Positions 1 to 14,300 of a stretch of 64,000 bases of DNA are shown piece by piece (positions within the stretch are counted from its first letter, which is position 1; each line of letters starts with the position of its first letter). Under the pieces are notes generated by a model, which did no database searches, had not been told where the DNA came from, and worked only from the letters and a program-made list of their open reading frames with translations. The stretch spans positions 2,542,001-2,606,000 of the forward strand of contig CAKKNE010000005.1 of assembly GCA_918797485.1 (NCBI GenBank), written 5' to 3'. The stretch is from Pelagomonas calceolata. Taxonomy: Eukaryota; Sar; Pelagophyceae; Pelagomonadales; Pelagomonadaceae. Position numbers and translations under genes: made by a program.

Positions 1-1
1 G

Positions 2-1816
2 TGCGGGGACCACGCCTGGGGCGCCGATCGCGACGGATACTCCAAGTGCGCCTGGCTGGGTAGAGAGCCCTATCCCGAGGGCGACGCCGCCCTCCACGCG
101 ATGGGGGACGACGCGGAGACGTGCTGCCCGGGCGAGGACTGGAGGTCGGCGAACGGCTGTCGCCAGGACTACTGCACGTCCACGGGCGACGACTGCTACG
201 CCTCGATGGACTGGGGCGAGCCGGCGACCTGCTCAAACGGCTACACTCCGTCGCCGCCGAACCCGACTATGGACGACCCCGAGTACACGTGCTGCCCGAG
301 CGCGACCAGCTGCGAGTACGTCGCCGGCCAGCCGTTCGTCCTCGTGGCGTTTGAGCCCGATCCAGCCACCCAGGCAATGTTGGGCCTGGCAGACGGGGAG
401 TTCTCGGTGGGCCTGAATGATGCGGACAAAAACTACATCGCCGACGAGACTCCAAACGTCCACAGCAACACATTTGTCAGCACGCAAACGACGGAGGGCA
501 CGAAGATGCTTCAGGTCTGTTCGAACCCGACGTGCTCCGACGGCAGCGCCGCGACGTGCTGCGACGTCGATGGAGACTGCGAGGACGGCGACGACGACTA
601 CTGCTGCGGCGCAGACTACTACTGCTCGAACGACGGTGCCGAATACGCGGCGACCATGGGCGGCGTGCTCTGCTGCTCGCTCGGCCACGCGAACGGCGGC
701 ATAACTTTCCCGGATATGCCGGACGAGTGGACGACGGACGCGACGCGGCCGCCGTCCATCGACGAGGACTTCCTCATCAACGTCGGTCTGCACGTTCACT
801 GCCAAGAGTACGCGTCGGGGGTCAAGGCGATAGCGATCGGGAACGCGGGCTCCGCCGGGAGCTGGGTCGTCAACGGTGACGGGACAATTTCGCCGCATGA
901 TGCCCCGCACCTCGTGCTCGTCTGGGGCGACTTCACCACGGCCTCGTGCTGGGAGTCCGCGACTGGGTACATGGACCCGCAACCGAACAACCTAGTCCTC
1001 ATGGACTCCGCGATGGCGCTCGGTTGCGAGGCCGCGAGAGAGGCCGATCCTGCTCAGATGTGCGCGCCGGTCTTCCGCGCGAGAGGCGTCGACTGCGATC
1101 ACGCCGGCCACGACCATGGCAGCGCCTGCGACGGCCTCCACCCCATGGCGGGCTGGACCGGTGAGGCTTGCAGCTGGGCGCACGGGGAGACGCACGGCTG
1201 CCCGGTCGCGAACGTGCCGCGGCACCGGTGGGAGTCCGACCTCTGGTCCTGCGACCAGCTGTGCGGGGAAATCGGCGGGCGGTGCAACCGCGCGGCGTAC
1301 ATGAGCAACAACCACTGCGGGTCGGACGTGACCGAGCAGTGGGAATTCTCGTGCTGGGACCACGTCAACGGAATGGGGGCATGGGTCGAGGACTTCGATC
1401 CGGAGCACGCGCTGTGCTGGTGCGAGGCCGACGACACGGACCACTGGTGGCACTACTACGACGAAGACGACGACGACGACGACGGGTTAGGCGGCGGCTC
1501 GGAGCTCGTCATGTCCGGCGGCCTCGTCGCGATTGGCCTCACGTTTACCGGAATCAGCATCGCTGCGATCGCAAATGCGGTCCAGGAACAATGCGCCTTG
1601 GGACCGACGATCGTCTACGAAGCTGGCACGACTCACCCCTACTACATCTCCCCAAATCTATGCTCCATCGGGACCAAGACCTACGCTTCGAAGACGACTG
1701 TCCGCGACGCGTCGCCGCGCAAGGTCTGCCGCAAGTTTTGCGAGGCAGCTTCAGAGAAGGGGAAACTTGCACTGAAGCACGTGCAGGGCCTCACTTGCTA
1801 CTGCAAAAGGAAGTAA
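2..1816 (+). CDS. Cys-rich membrane-anchored surface protein, C-terminal part (5' end outside window)
   Basis: The frame is open from the left edge (first full codon at base 2) to TAA at 1814-1816, giving 604 residues in the window. The start codon is not visible. The ectodomain is very rich in cysteine (CC pairs, CxxC) and acidic residues, and I recognise no named fold in it. Near the C-terminus an Asp-rich stretch (about 1459-1485) precedes one hydrophobic helix (about 1515-1580). A basic six-Cys tail follows, starting QEQCALGPTI and ending CYCKRK. The whole cassette recurs almost unchanged in the gene at 26285-28822 although the two ectodomains differ. This is probably a single-pass surface or wall-associated protein whose function is unknown. 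It converges on the giant gene at 2327. Confidence 0.8.
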   Translation, partial: CGDHAWGADRDGYSKCAWLGREPYPEGDAALHAMGDDAETCCPGEDWRSANGCRQDYCTSTGDDCYASMDWGEPATCSNGYTPSPPNPTMDDPEYTCCPSATSCEYVAGQPFVLVAFEPDPATQAMLGLADGEFSVGLNDADKNYIADETPNVHSNTFVSTQTTEGTKMLQVCSNPTCSDGSAATCCDVDGDCEDGDDDYCCGADYYCSNDGAEYAATMGGVLCCSLGHANGGITFPDMPDEWTTDATRPPSIDEDFLINVGLHVHCQEYASGVKAIAIGNAGSAGSWVVNGDGTISPHDAPHLVLVWGDFTTASCWESATGYMDPQPNNLVLMDSAMALGCEAAREADPAQMCAPVFRARGVDCDHAGHDHGSACDGLHPMAGWTGEACSWAHGETHGCPVANVPRHRWESDLWSCDQLCGEIGGRCNRAAYMSNNHCGSDVTEQWEFSCWDHVNGMGAWVEDFDPEHALCWCEADDTDHWWHYYDEDDDDDDGLGGGSELVMSGGLVAIGLTFTGISIAAIANAVQEQCALGPTIVYEAGTTHPYYISPNLCSIGTKTYASKTTVRDASPRKVCRKFCEAASEKGKLALKHVQGLTCYCKRK

Positions 1817-2326
1817 GCGACCCCTGTTCTCCCCCCTCCCTCTTCTTGACTGTTTGACAGTTTGCATCGGCAGCGCCGCCCTAGACGCCGCCCGTTCCGA
1901 AAGAAGCTTCCCCGCCCTACCTTCATCCAACCATTCGTAACTGCAGATTTCATGACCACTCCTAGTACTCCGCTGCATCAATAACTATGGGCCAGCGGAG
2001 CTTCGAAACACGAGGTGCATATTCTGTTGCTTTGCTTAGAGCTAGCCCGCCTAGTCTGTTCCGCTGGGGGAAAGACACCGCGCGTCGCCGATTCATCGCG
2101 CCGACCCGAACCAGGATCCCTACGAGTCGTGAATACACCTAGAGGGCGGCCGGCGTCTGGGGAAACCGACGGGATACGACTACAAAAGGCCAGCGGTGCC
2201 TGTCGTGGATCCGAAGCGGCATCAATATTGAAACTTCGGAGGAAGATGGATACCACCGAGTCCGAAATAGTAAGTAGCAAATTACTGCAGCGGACACGAG
2301 GGGGGTGGGGAAACGAAGCATATACA
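1817..2326. other. convergent 3' intergenic region
   Basis: These 510 bp lie between the stop of the Cys-rich gene on + and the stop of the giant gene on -. I see no supportable coding region; the short ORFs here have no recognisable content. It presumably holds both 3' UTRs. Confidence 0.6.
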
Positions 2327-5300
2327 TCAAAAGTCGCCCGGCGCCGCCCGGCGCGGGCCGCGGAATCCGTCGTCCGGTGCCGCCCGGCTCGGTGGGCCGC
2401 GGTTGGGGGAGCCGAAGCCGTCGTCCGGTGCCGCCCGGCTCGGTGGGCCGCGGTTGGCGGAGCCGGAGCCGTAGTCTGGTGCCGCCCGGCGCGGCGGACC
2501 GCGGTTGAGCGGCGGCAACCGGCCCTGGCGGACGGGCGGGGCGCGCGGCGATTCCGCGTCGTAGGCGCGCCGTGGGGACTCGAGCGGCGCCGCCGCTGGT
2601 TCGATACGCGGCGTGGCGCGGCGCGAGGCCCAGCGCTCCGTCGTCAAACCTCCGCCCTGCGCGGCCTCGGCGACGGCCACGGCAGAAACCTTTCCTCGCC
2701 GCGTGCTCACGAGGTAGCCGCCGATGCCTGACAGGAGCATCAAAATAACAACTACCAACACCACAATGATGATGATAAGAGTGCCACCGCCCGAGTCGGA
2801 GCCGCCGCCGCCAGAGGCGGGGGCGGGGGCGGGGGCGGGGGCGGCGTCGTCGGCGGTGCCGTCGTCGTCGCCGACAGCGCCGCCAGGTGCCCCGCTCGAA
2901 GTTGTGGCCGTCGGCCGCGGGGACGGTTTTGTCGTCGGCCGCGGGGACGGCGCCGGCGAGGGCCTGGACGTCGGCCGCGGGGACGGCGCCGGCGTGGTGA
3001 CGACGAAGACGACCGTGGCCGCCGCAATCGCCGCGTACGTCGCCGTCACGTCCACGGTCACGGCGGCGAACGCGGAATCCGCGGCCTGCAGCGTGGTCAA
3101 GAAGCTCCCGTCGTCAATCGCCAGCGTCAGAGCGTCCATGGACTGCTCCAGCCTTTCCGCCGAGACTTGTTCGCCGTTATCCGTGCCGTCGATGCGGGCG
3201 ATGCCCGTGTACGAGATCGCGACGCCCGCGCCGCCGTCGTCGAGGCGCCGCCGCCCCGCGGCCACAATGTCTATGATCTCTTCGAAGAGACCGCCGGTGC
3301 TGTCCATGATCGACTGCGCGAACGCCGCCTGCCTGCCGGTCTTGTCGGCGTTAAACAGGACGGGGTTGACGCCCTCGAGCGTCACCGACGAAGCGACCTG
3401 GACCAGCGTCTGAGCTTGCGACGGCGCGGGGGTGGGGATGCGCGTCGGCCGGTGCGTCGGCGACGGCGACGGCGGCTCGGTCGTCGGCATTGGCGTGGGA
3501 ATGGGAGACGGCGCTCGCGTCGGTCGCGGCGTGGGCGTTGGCGTGGGCCGCGGCGTCGGAGCAAAGACCGGCGCCGCCGTGGGATTGCCGGGTAGGGGCG
3601 TCGGCGCCGGCGTGGGGGCCGGCGTCGGCCGGTGCGTCGGCGACGGCGACGGCCCCGGCGTGGTCGGCTGCGCCGTCGTGGGCGCCGGCGACGGCGCCGA
3701 CGTCGTAGGCCGAGGCGTCGGCTTCGGAGTCGGTCCGGGAGTCGGCGCCGTAGACGGCGCCGGCGAGGGCGGAAAGCCTACGACGACGTCCGCGTCGGCC
3801 GCGATCGTCGAGGCGGCGAAGTCGGTCAGATGCGTACACGCGCACGTCACGCCGGACGCCGTGTTCGCGACGACAGAACAGCCGTCGGAGGACCAGCTTC
3901 TCGTCACATTATCCCAGAACGAGCACGCGGCCGTCTTGGCGGGGCAGGTCACGGTGACGTCGAGCGGGACGCCGTCTCCCGAGTAAACGGGCGCCTCGAA
4001 GGTCATCGTCGACCCGTCGGGGAGCGTCACTTCGCGAGACTCCCCGCAGTCAAAGGTCGTGGGCACGTCGCAGTTGAAGGTCAGGACCTGGGACTGATTA
4101 AAGCACGTCTCCGTGTCCGTGCCCGGGTCGTAGTCGGCCTCGAGCGTCGGGTCGTAGTCGAACGGGATGTCGAACACGATGGGTTCGGCGAGATTGTCAA
4201 CCTTGACCGTGGCGCCTTCGCCGCCGAGTTCGATCTGCAGCAGATCCGAGACGGCGCCGTCGCCCTCAGAAGCGTGGACGTTCTTCAATTGGGCCACTTT
4301 CACGTCCACGTCGGCCGGCTCGCCGTCCAGGAGCCGTCGCCTCGAACGCCCGCGCCGCCTCGCGTCGGCGTCGCAGCTGCCGCCCCCGGCCTCGTCGAGG
4401 GCCGAGGCGGGCAGGTCCGTCACGCCGGCCCCGGAGGACAGTCGAAACGCCGCGTCCCGCGTCCCGCAGTCGGTCCGGAAGGCGCGCAGCTCCAGGTTGT
4501 CCGTGACGACGCTCTTGTTCTGGCCGCCGTAGGCGCCCGCGATCATGCCGGTGGCGAGGGCCCCCACCGTGCCGGCCATCTGCCCGTCTAGGGAGGTGTT
4601 CGACGCGCCCGACGCGAACAGGCTCGCATCCAGGAGGCTCGAGACGGTATCCGCCGCCGACGCCGCCGTGTCGTCGTCGATCCCATGTTTCGCGGCGTCG
4701 CCGACGACCTCGCCGAGCAGCCCGATCGCGCCCGTCTGCGAGCTCTCAGAGAGAGAGTCGGGGTCCCCGGTGAGCGTCGAGACAGTGAACAAGACTTGAG
4801 TCGCCGCCGCCGCGGACGAGCCCGTGCCCACCAGGCTCGCCGCGCTGATCGTGTGACCCATCAGGTCGTCGATCAGCTCCTGCTCGGAGGAAAGTCTCCG
4901 CCGACTCATGTCGGTCCCGCCTATGACGCTCGCCACGTTCGAGACCAGAGACAGCGACGCCTCGCCGTCGCCCGTGTTCGCCGACTCTGATAATAAATCG
5001 CCGGCGAGCGCCGAGAGGTCCTCGCCCGAGATCTCGAGCGGATCCACCCGCACGGGCGTGAAGGCTTGCGCGTAGGACAGGTAGCGGTCGAAGACGCGGC
5101 CGACGCAGGTGAGATTAACGTTGTTCGCCTGCGGCAGCGTCGTGACGAACCACGAGCTCGCGTACTGGTCCGCGACGAGCGGCGTCAAGGCCGAGTTCGC
5201 GGCCCGACGGTCCGCGAAGCTTGTCCCGCCCCCGCCGCCACGACTGCTGCCGCGCCTGCTTACCCGCTGGCGGTAGCTGTACGTGTACGTGAGCGGGTAG

Positions 5301-8300
5301 TCGTCGACGTCGTCGGACCAGCCGTCGAGCAGGAATTCAAACTCCGTCGTCAGCGCGGTGCCCCGGTACGGCGAGACGGCGAACGTGCCCGAGGTGGGCG
5401 GGCCGTTCGTCGTCAGGGAGACGACGGTCGAGGACGTCGACCCGATGCTGTCCGTGACCGTAAGTCTCAGCCGATACACGGCGTTGGGCCGCGTCTTGCC
5501 GAGGTCGATGAGCATGGGAGACGGTGCCCCGCTGGGCTTGCCGAGGAGGCCCGCCGACTGCCCGTCGCCGACGGACCAGGCGGTTTGCTCGATCGTTCTA
5601 GCAGAATCGGGGGACGTCGCCTTGAAGTAGATCGCCGTGAACGCGCCGTCCATGGGTTTGTACTTGACGCTCTCGTCGAAGTCCGTGATCGTCGCGCGGG
5701 GCATGTACTCGTCCGACGAGATTGACACCAGCACGCTGTAGGCCGCGCGCCGCGTGCCGCGCGAGACGGTCAGCGTGAATTCGTAGGTCGCGCCGCTCGT
5801 CCAGCCCGCGGCCGTCGTCGGCGTGAACGCGAGGACGGGTTGCGTCGCGTTTACGGAAGCGAGTAACGAGTTCGCGTCTTCCCTACTCCCGTCGTCCAGC
5901 ACGTGCGCCACGGTCCACGTGTATGCCATCGCGCCCTCGGCGTCGTTGTCGTCGGGGTCGTACGACTCGGACCCGTCCAGCTCGGCGTCGGCGCCGATCG
6001 CCACGGTCTGCTCGACGCCGCCCGATATCGAGGCCATCAAGTCCTGAGACCCGACGACGACCGTCGTAGTAGCGGAGTTGTTGATCGTCATGCTGTCCGC
6101 GAAGCCGACGGTCACCTGGAACTTGTAGGTCGTCTGCGCGTCCAGGGCGTCCGCCGGGAGGCGACACGTCACGGGGTTGGCGGTGTATTCCGCCAGTTTC
6201 GGGACGAGGTCTCGGACGTACGTCTCTCCCTCCAGCCGCCACGCGCGCCACACGTAGCCCAGCGCCGTGGACGACATGTTCGCGTCCGCGCAGGTCAGGT
6301 TGGGCAGGGCCACGTCGAGCTTGAGCGACTTTTTATCGGACCGGACCATGTTTTGCGTCGCGGCGCCCTGGAACTGGACGCCGGGCGCCGGCGAGGCCAG
6401 CTTGTGGACGGTCGCGGACACGGTCGTCGTCCCACCGAGAAAATTCGTCGCGGCGATGAGGAAGTCGTAGGCCCGACCTTCGAGGAGGTCGTCGAAGCCG
6501 AGGTCCAAGGTCACGGCGCCGGCGGCGTCGGCCTGTTGAAGCTTGGCCTCGAGCGCCGCCACGCTGGCCATGTCGGCGTCCGTCTCGGCGTCCCAGGTCG
6601 TCAGCACGCCCCAGTTGTACGTCAGAGCTCGCGAGCCACCACCCGTGGCGCCGCGCGCGTCGAGGACGACGCCGTCGCATTTGCCGACGCTCTCCGGCGC
6701 CGTGATGGAGATCGCCGGCAAGATGGGGTCCAGCGGCTTTTGGGCCTCGGCGTACTGGGCGGCGCTCGTGAGCGTCGCGCCGTCGAGGTCGTTCTTCAGC
6801 AGGCCGCCCTTGAGATGCGCGCTGTTGAGGGTCGTCGCGGCCACGTAGTCAAATGGCACGATCTGGGCGCCCGCGCCGAACGTTACGCGCAGCGCGCTCG
6901 AATTCGTCCAGGCGCACGTACCGTCCGCGCCGAATTGCTGCGCCGCGTACTCAAAGAGCGTGGCGCAATCAATATCCCACTCGCCGTCGATCATGTTCGT
7001 CGGGCTGTCGAAGAGCACGTCGAGGCCGTTGCCGCCGTCCAGGAACCGCACAAGTTCAAGCTTGGGCGGTGGCACACTATCTACAGAGAATTCGACAGCA
7101 ATCTCGACGTCTGAGACGGCGAGGTCGTCGAAGAAGGCGTCGGCGGATTCGACGTAATGCGTGAGTCTGGCCGTCCTGCCCTCCAAGACGTCTGGGTCTG
7201 CGAGAGAGGCGTTGACGGCCACGTACTTCCGAGCCCAGTCGTCCGGCGTGAACACGAGCCGCTTCGTGTAGAACACATTCGTGTCGGCGCAGTCGAGCGA
7301 CACGACGACGTTGGCCGTCGGCGGCGCGGAGAGCGTGATCCAGTAGCCGTCGCTGAACGTCGGACCGTCGACGCCGGCCCCGACCGTCAGCGCCTTGCCG
7401 CTCACGGTGGCGAAGGCGACGTCGTCCTCGATGACTTGGCACGTCATATTGGGCGAACGAACGCCGTCGTAGTTGGCGTCGGCAGAGCGCGCCACGAACC
7501 AGACGGAGTAGTTGCGGTCGCCGGATAATACAGCGTCGTCAGCAACGCGGAGAGTGTACGTCGCGAGCGAGGCCCAGTCGGCGGGCTCGACGGTCCGGTT
7601 CATTCCATCGGCACCGTCGACGGAGATGCTCTCGAACGCGTCGACGTCGCCCTCGACCTCGAGGCGCACGGCGGAAAACGGTAGGCTCGTCAGCGCCGCC
7701 GTGAAGACGAAGGTCGCGGCGTTCTCCTTTGCTTTCGCCGTGAGGGCCGCCGCGTCGGAGGTGACGGGGTCCGTCGTCGCCAGGAATTTGTTCACCGCGA
7801 TCAGCGACACGTCGACGTCCAGCACATTTACGGAAACCGTCTTCTCGAAGCCGCGCGCGCGGCCGTAGATCGGGTCCGTCGACGAGAGGAAGACCGTGAC
7901 GCTCTGGGCGACGCTGTCCCCGTTGTCGACGCGGTCCCGGAGCGCGCCGGCGGCGAGGGTAAGAATGGTGTCGCCGGCGGGGATCCACCTCGCGACGGAG
8001 GTGCTTCCGGCGTCCGACGTGAGCGCGTAGCCCGGGTTATCTGGGTCCTCGTCGTAGAAGCGGAGGGCACTGCCGGTCCGACCGCCGCCGCGCAGCGTCA
8101 ACCTCACGGGCTTGGTCGCCGGGACCGTGAGGTTGACGACCAGATGCTCTACTTTGAGACCCGTCCCCGTGAAGGCCGCCTCGGCCAGCTCCGGCGGCGC
8201 CGCCACCGAGAAGTCCGCGAGGCGGTAGTTTATGGTCGTCGGGGCGGTTGTAGGTACTGCCGACGGCGGCGAAGAGATCGTGGGCAGGCTCGTGGGCGCG

Positions 8301-11300
8301 GGCGTGGGCTCGGCCGTGGGCGCGGCCGTCGGCGCGGCCGACGGCGCGGCCGACGGTGCGGCCGACGGAAGCATCGTCATCGTCGGCGACGGGCTTGGTG
8401 ACGGCGTCGGCGCGGACGACGGCGCGGGCGACGGCTCGGCCGTCGAGGGGACAGGCGTCGGGGACGACGTCGGCAACGGCGAGGGCAAAGCCGACGGCGT
8501 CGCCGTCGTCGGATTGGGCGTCGGCTTGTGCGACGGCTCCGGAGAGGGATTAAGCGTCGGTCGCGGCGACGGCCGCGGCGTCGGCTTTTGCGACGGGTCC
8601 GCGGTCGGCGCGGGCGAGGGCCAGGGCGTCGGCGCAGGCGTAGGGCGCGACGACGGCGCCGGCGACGGTTTGGGCGTGGGCCGCGCCGTGGGCACAAATG
8701 AGGGCGCTGGCGTGGGCCGTGGCGTGGGCGTAGGTGTCGGGCGCGAGGACGGCGCCGGCGAGGGCTCCGGCGAGGGTCGTGGCGTCGGCGCAAACGAGGG
8801 CGCCGGCGTCGGTCGCGACGAGGGGCCCGGCGTCGGGCCCGGCGTCGGCGCAGGCGACGGCAGAGGCGTGGGCTTGGGGCTCGGCGCCGGCGTGGGTCTT
8901 GCCGTCGGCGCGAAGACGGGAGACGCCGTCGGGCTGCCCAGTGTGACCGACGGCGCGGGCGTAGGTCGTGTGGTCGGCCCCGGGCTCGGCGCCGTTGTTG
9001 GTGCGGGCGTAGGCCGCGGCGTGGGCATTGGGGTCGGCTTGCGCGACGGGGCCGCGGTCGGCGCGGGCGAGGGCCGGGGCGTCGGCGCAGGCGTAGGGCG
9101 CGACGACGGCGCCGGCGACGGTTCGGGCGTGGGCCGCGCCGTGGGCACAAATGAGGGCGCTGGCGTGGGCCGTGGCGTGGGCTTAGGTGTCGGGCGCGAG
9201 GACGGCGCCGGCGAGGGCTCCGGCGAGGGTCCTGGCGTCGGCGCAAACGAGGGCGCCGGCGTCGGTCGGGCCGACGGCCGGGGAGTCGGCCGGGCCGACG
9301 GTGCAGGCGTCGGTCGGGCCGTCGGCCGCGGCGTCGGCCGCGGAGTTGGTCTGTGCGATGGCGACGACGTCGGGGTCCCGGAAGGTCGCACGGTCGGGAC
9401 AGTTGACGGAATCGCGGTCGGCGCAGATATCGGGGACGACGTCGGAAGGGACGTGGGCGTGGCCGTCGGCGCGGCTGTCGGCGTGGACGTCGGGCGGGCC
9501 GTGGGCGTGGCCGTCGGCCTAGCCGTCGGAGCTGACGTCGGCATAGACGTCGGCGTCCACGTTGGATCGGATGTCGGCGTTGACGATGGCATGGCCGTCG
9601 TCGGCGCATCCGTCGGTATGGACGTCGGCGGCGCCGTAGGCTTGGCCGTCGGCACGACCGTCGGCACGATCGTCGGCGTAGGCGTCGGCGGCGCCGTAGG
9701 CTTGGCCGTCGGCACGACCGTCGGCACGATCGTCGGTGCGGACGTCGGAAGGGCGGTGGGCGTGGCCGTTGGCACGATCGACGGCACGATCGTCGGTATG
9801 GACGTCGGCGGCGCCGTAGGCTTGGCCGTCGGCACGACCGTCGGCACGATCGTCGGTGCGGACGTCGGAAGGGCGGTGGGCGTGGCCGTTGGCACGATCG
9901 ACGGCGCAGCCGTCGGTGTGTATGTTGGCGTCGACGTGGGCGTCGACGACGGCAGCGGCGAAGGAAGCAGGGTCGGCGGCTGCGTCGGGCTGGCCGTCGT
10001 CGGAGCGGGCGACTCCGCTGTCGTCGGCGCCGCCGTCGGGCCGAAGGTCCCGAGCTCGACGCGGCCGTCGTCGTCCCAGTCGCGCGCGACCGCGCCCGCG
10101 CGCGAGGCCACGTACGTGACCAGGGTCGCGGTCACGACCGCATCGCACGCAAACGCGCGGTTCGGCTTGGCCTCGTAGCTCCAGGGCTCGCCGTCCATCC
10201 GCATCGCGACGGCCATCGAGCTCGAGACGACCTTCGCGTCGCGCCAGACGCCCGCGAAGCCCTCGCGGAGGCCCTCGATCGCGGCGCCGCCGTCCATGTC
10301 CATCGTCAGGCTGTCGAACCCCATCAGGTCGGTGCTGTTCATGTCCACCGCGCCGTAGACGCACGACGTGCGCTCGTGGACCTCCTGTTCCGCCTTGAGC
10401 TCCGCCACGGTCGCCAGGCGCCGCCCGCCGGAGGTCGAACCCGTCGGCGTCGGGGTCGCAAACGGCGTCGACGACGACGGCGCGGCCGTCGTCGCGGCCG
10501 TTGGCGGGGACGTTGGAAGCGCTGTGGACTCAGTCGCCGGCTGGCGCAGGTCCCCTTCCCTCTGGAGCAGGAAGCGCTGCTGCAGCACCGTCCTCCCGTC
10601 GACGTCGACGTGTCCCCCGTAGCCAAGAGCGAAGCGGTCCGTGGCGTCGTCCTTGACCCAGTCGTGGTCGACGTGGACGAGGAAGCGCTCCCGCGCGGCT
10701 TCCAGGTCGGTCACCTTCATGCCGAGGACGTAGGCCACGCCCGATTCGTTGTGGTCGCTCCATTTTACTGTGCCCGTGACCGTCTCGTTGAGCTTCTCGT
10801 CGCCGTCAACGCGCAGCGCGAGCCCAAGCGAGCCAGCCATGGCCTCGTCCTGCGAGTCGCCGTCGGCGGTCATCGCCATGTGCAGCTTCTCGCGGTTCCG
10901 GTTGATGACCGTCATGCTGGCCTGCAGGTCGTCTCGATTCGCGTCGGTCATGCCGCTCCAGTCGACGGCGCCCGACAGATGGCCATCAAGCTTGTCGTCA
11001 GCGTCCGTTCGCACGAGTAGCCCAAGCGAGCCAGCCATGGCCTCGTCCTGCGAGTCGCCGTCGGCGGTCATCGCCATGTGTAGCCGTTCTCGCTGCTTGT
11101 TGATGACCGTCATGCTGGCCCGTAGGTCCTCCTCGGTGCCGCTCCAGTCGGCGGTGCCCGAGACCGTCGCATCGAGCTCCTCCTTTGCGTCGACGCGCAG
11201 CGCGAGCCCGAGCGAGCCAGCCATGGCCTCGTCCTGCGAGTCGCCGTCGGCGGTCATCGCCATGTGTAGCCGTTCTCGCTGCTTGTTGCTGACCGTCATA

Positions 11301-14300
11301 GTGGCCTCCAGGGCGTCGCTCCAGTCGAGGCCGCCCGAGACGCGGCCGTCAAACTTCTCGTCAGCGTCGACGCGCAGAGCGAGCCCGAGCGAGCCAGCCA
11401 TGGCCTCGTCCTGCGAGTCGCCGTCGGCGGTCATCGCCATGTGCAGCTTCTCGCGGTTCCGGTTGATGACCGTCATGCTGGCCTGCAGGTCGTCTCGATT
11501 CGCGTCGGTCATGCCGCTCCAGTCGACGGCGCCCGACAGATGGCCATCAAGCTTGTCGTCAGCGTCCGTTCGCACGAGTAGCCCAAGCGAGCCAGCCATG
11601 GCCTCGTCCTGCGAGTCGCCATCGGCGGTCATCGACATGTGGACCTTCTCTCTACCCTCGTTGCTGACCGTCATAGTGGCCTCCAGGGCGTCGCTCCAGT
11701 CGAGGCCGCCCGACACAAGGCCGTCGAACTTCTCGTCAGCGTCGACGCGCAGAGCGAGCCCGAGCGAGCCGTCTCTAGCCTTGTTTCGAGAGTCGCCGTC
11801 GGCGGTCATCGCCATGTGCAGCCGTTCCCGCTGTTTGTTGCTGACCGTCATGCTGGCCCGTAGGTCCGTCTGATCCGCGACCTCCGTGCCGCTCCAGTCG
11901 AGGTTGCCGGACACAAGGCCGTCGACTTCGTTCTCGTTATCGACGCGCACGAGCAGCCCGAGGGAGCCGTCCCTCTCGCGGAATCGCGAGTCGCCGTCGG
12001 CGGTCATCGCCATGTGCAGCCGTTCCCGCTGGTTGTTGCTGACCGTCATGCTGGCCCGTAGGTCCGTCTGATTCGCGACCTCCGTGCCGCTCCAGTCCAA
12101 GCCGCCGGACACAAGGCCGTCGATCTCCTCCTCGTCATCGAGGCGCACGAGCAGCCCGAGGGAGCCGTCCCTCTCGCGGAATCGCGAGTTGCCGTCCGCG
12201 GTCATCGCCATGTGCAGCTTCTCGCGGTTCCGGTTGCTGACCGTCATGCTGGCCTCGAGGGCGTCGCTCCAGTCGAGGCCGCCCGAGACGCGGCCGTCGA
12301 GCTTCTCGTCCGCCTCAGCGAACAGAGCGAGCCCCAGCGAGCCTGACACGGCCTCGTCCTGCGAGTCGCCGTCCGCGGTCATCGCCATGCGGAACCGTTC
12401 TCGGTCCTTGTTGCTGACCGCCATGCGGACCCGTATGTCGTCTCGGCTCGGGTGCGTCGTGCCGCTCCAGTCCAAGCCGCCGGACACAAGGCCGTCGATC
12501 TCCTCCTCGTCATCGAGGCGCACGAGCAGCCCGAGGGGCCGTCCTCTCGCGGAATCGCGAGTTGCCGTCGCGGTCATGGCCATGTGCAGCTTCTCGCGGT
12601 TCCGGTTGCTGACCGTCATGCTGGCCTCGAGGGCGTCGCTCCAGTCGAGGCCGCCCGAGACGCGGCCGTCGAACTTCTCGTCCGCCTCAGCGAACAGAGC
12701 GAGCCCCAGCGAGCCTGACACGGCCTCGTCCTGCGAGTCGCCGTCCGCGGTCATCGCCATGCGGAACCGTTCTCGGTCCTTGTTGCTGACCGCCATGCGG
12801 ACCCGTATGTCGTCTCGGCTCGGGTGCGTCGTGCCGCTCCAGTCCAAGCCGCCGGACACAAGGCCGTCGATCTCCTCCTCGTCATCGAGGCGCACGAGCA
12901 GCCCGAGGGAGCCGTCCCTCTCGCGGAATCGCGAGTTGCCGTCCGCGGTCATGGCCATGTGCAGCTTCTCGCGGTTCCGGTTGCTGACCGTCATGCTGGC
13001 CTCGAGGGCGTCGCTCCAGTCGAGGCCGCCCGAGACGCGGCCGTCGAACTTCTCGTCCGCCTCAGCGAACAGAGCGAGCCCCAGCGAGCCTGACACGGCC
13101 TCGTCCTGCGAGTCGCCGTCCGCGGTCATCGCCATGCGGAACCGTTCTCGGTCCTTGTTGCTGACCGCCATGCGGACCCGTATGTCGTCTCGGCTCGGGT
13201 GCGTCGTGCCGCTCCAGTCGAGGCCGCCGGACACAAGGCCGTCGATCTCCTCCTCGTCATCGAGGCGCACGAGCAGCCCGAGGGCCGTCCTCTCGCGGAA
13301 TCGCGAGTTGCCGTCCGCGGTCATGGCCATGTGCAGCTTCTCGCGGTTCCGGTTGCTGACCGTCATGCTGGCCTCGAGGGCGTCGCTCCAGTCGAGGCCG
13401 CCCGAGACGCGGCCGTCGAACTTCTCGTCCGCCTCAGCGAACAGAGCGAGCCCCAGCGAGCCTGACACGGCCTCGTCCTGCGAGTCGCCGTCCGCGGTCA
13501 TCGCCATGCGGAACCGTTCTCGGTCCTTGTTGCTGACCGCCATGCGGACCCGTATGTCGTCTCGGCTCGGGTGCGTCGTGCCGCTCCAGTCGAGGCCGCC
13601 GGACACAAGGCCGTCGATCTCCTCCTCGTCATCGAGGCGCACGAGCAGCCCGAGGGAGCCGTCCCTCTCGCGGAATCGCGAGTTGCCGTCCGCGGTCATG
13701 GCCATGTGCAGCTTCTCGCGGTTCCGGTTGCTGACCGTCATAGTGGCCTCGAGGGCGTCGCTCCAGTCGAGGCCGCCCGAGACGCGGCCGTCGAACTTCT
13801 CGTCCGCCTCAGCGAACAGAGCGAGCCCCAGCGAGCCTGACACGGCCTCGTCCTGCGAGTCGCCGTCCGCGGTCATCGCCATGCGGAACCGTTCTCGGTC
13901 CTTGTTGCTGACCGCCATGCGGACCCGTATGTCGTCTCGGCTCGGGTGCGTCGTGCCGCTCCAGTCCAAGCCGCCGGACACAAGGCCGTCGATCTCCTCC
14001 TCGTCATCGAGGCGCACGAGCAGCCCGAGGGAGCCGTCCCTCTCGCGGAATCGCGAGTTGCCGTCCGCGGTCATGGCCATGTGCAGCTTCTCGCGGTTCC
14101 GGTTGCTGACCGTCATGCTGGCCTCGAGGGCGTCGCTCCAGTCGAGGCCGCCCGAGACGCGGCCGTCGAACTTCTCGTCCGCCTCAGCGAACAGAGCGAG
14201 CCCCAGCGAGCCTGACACGGCCTCGTCCTGCGAAGTCGCCGTCCGCGGTCATCGCCATGCGGAACCGTTCTCGGTCCTTGTTGCTGACCGCCATGCGGAC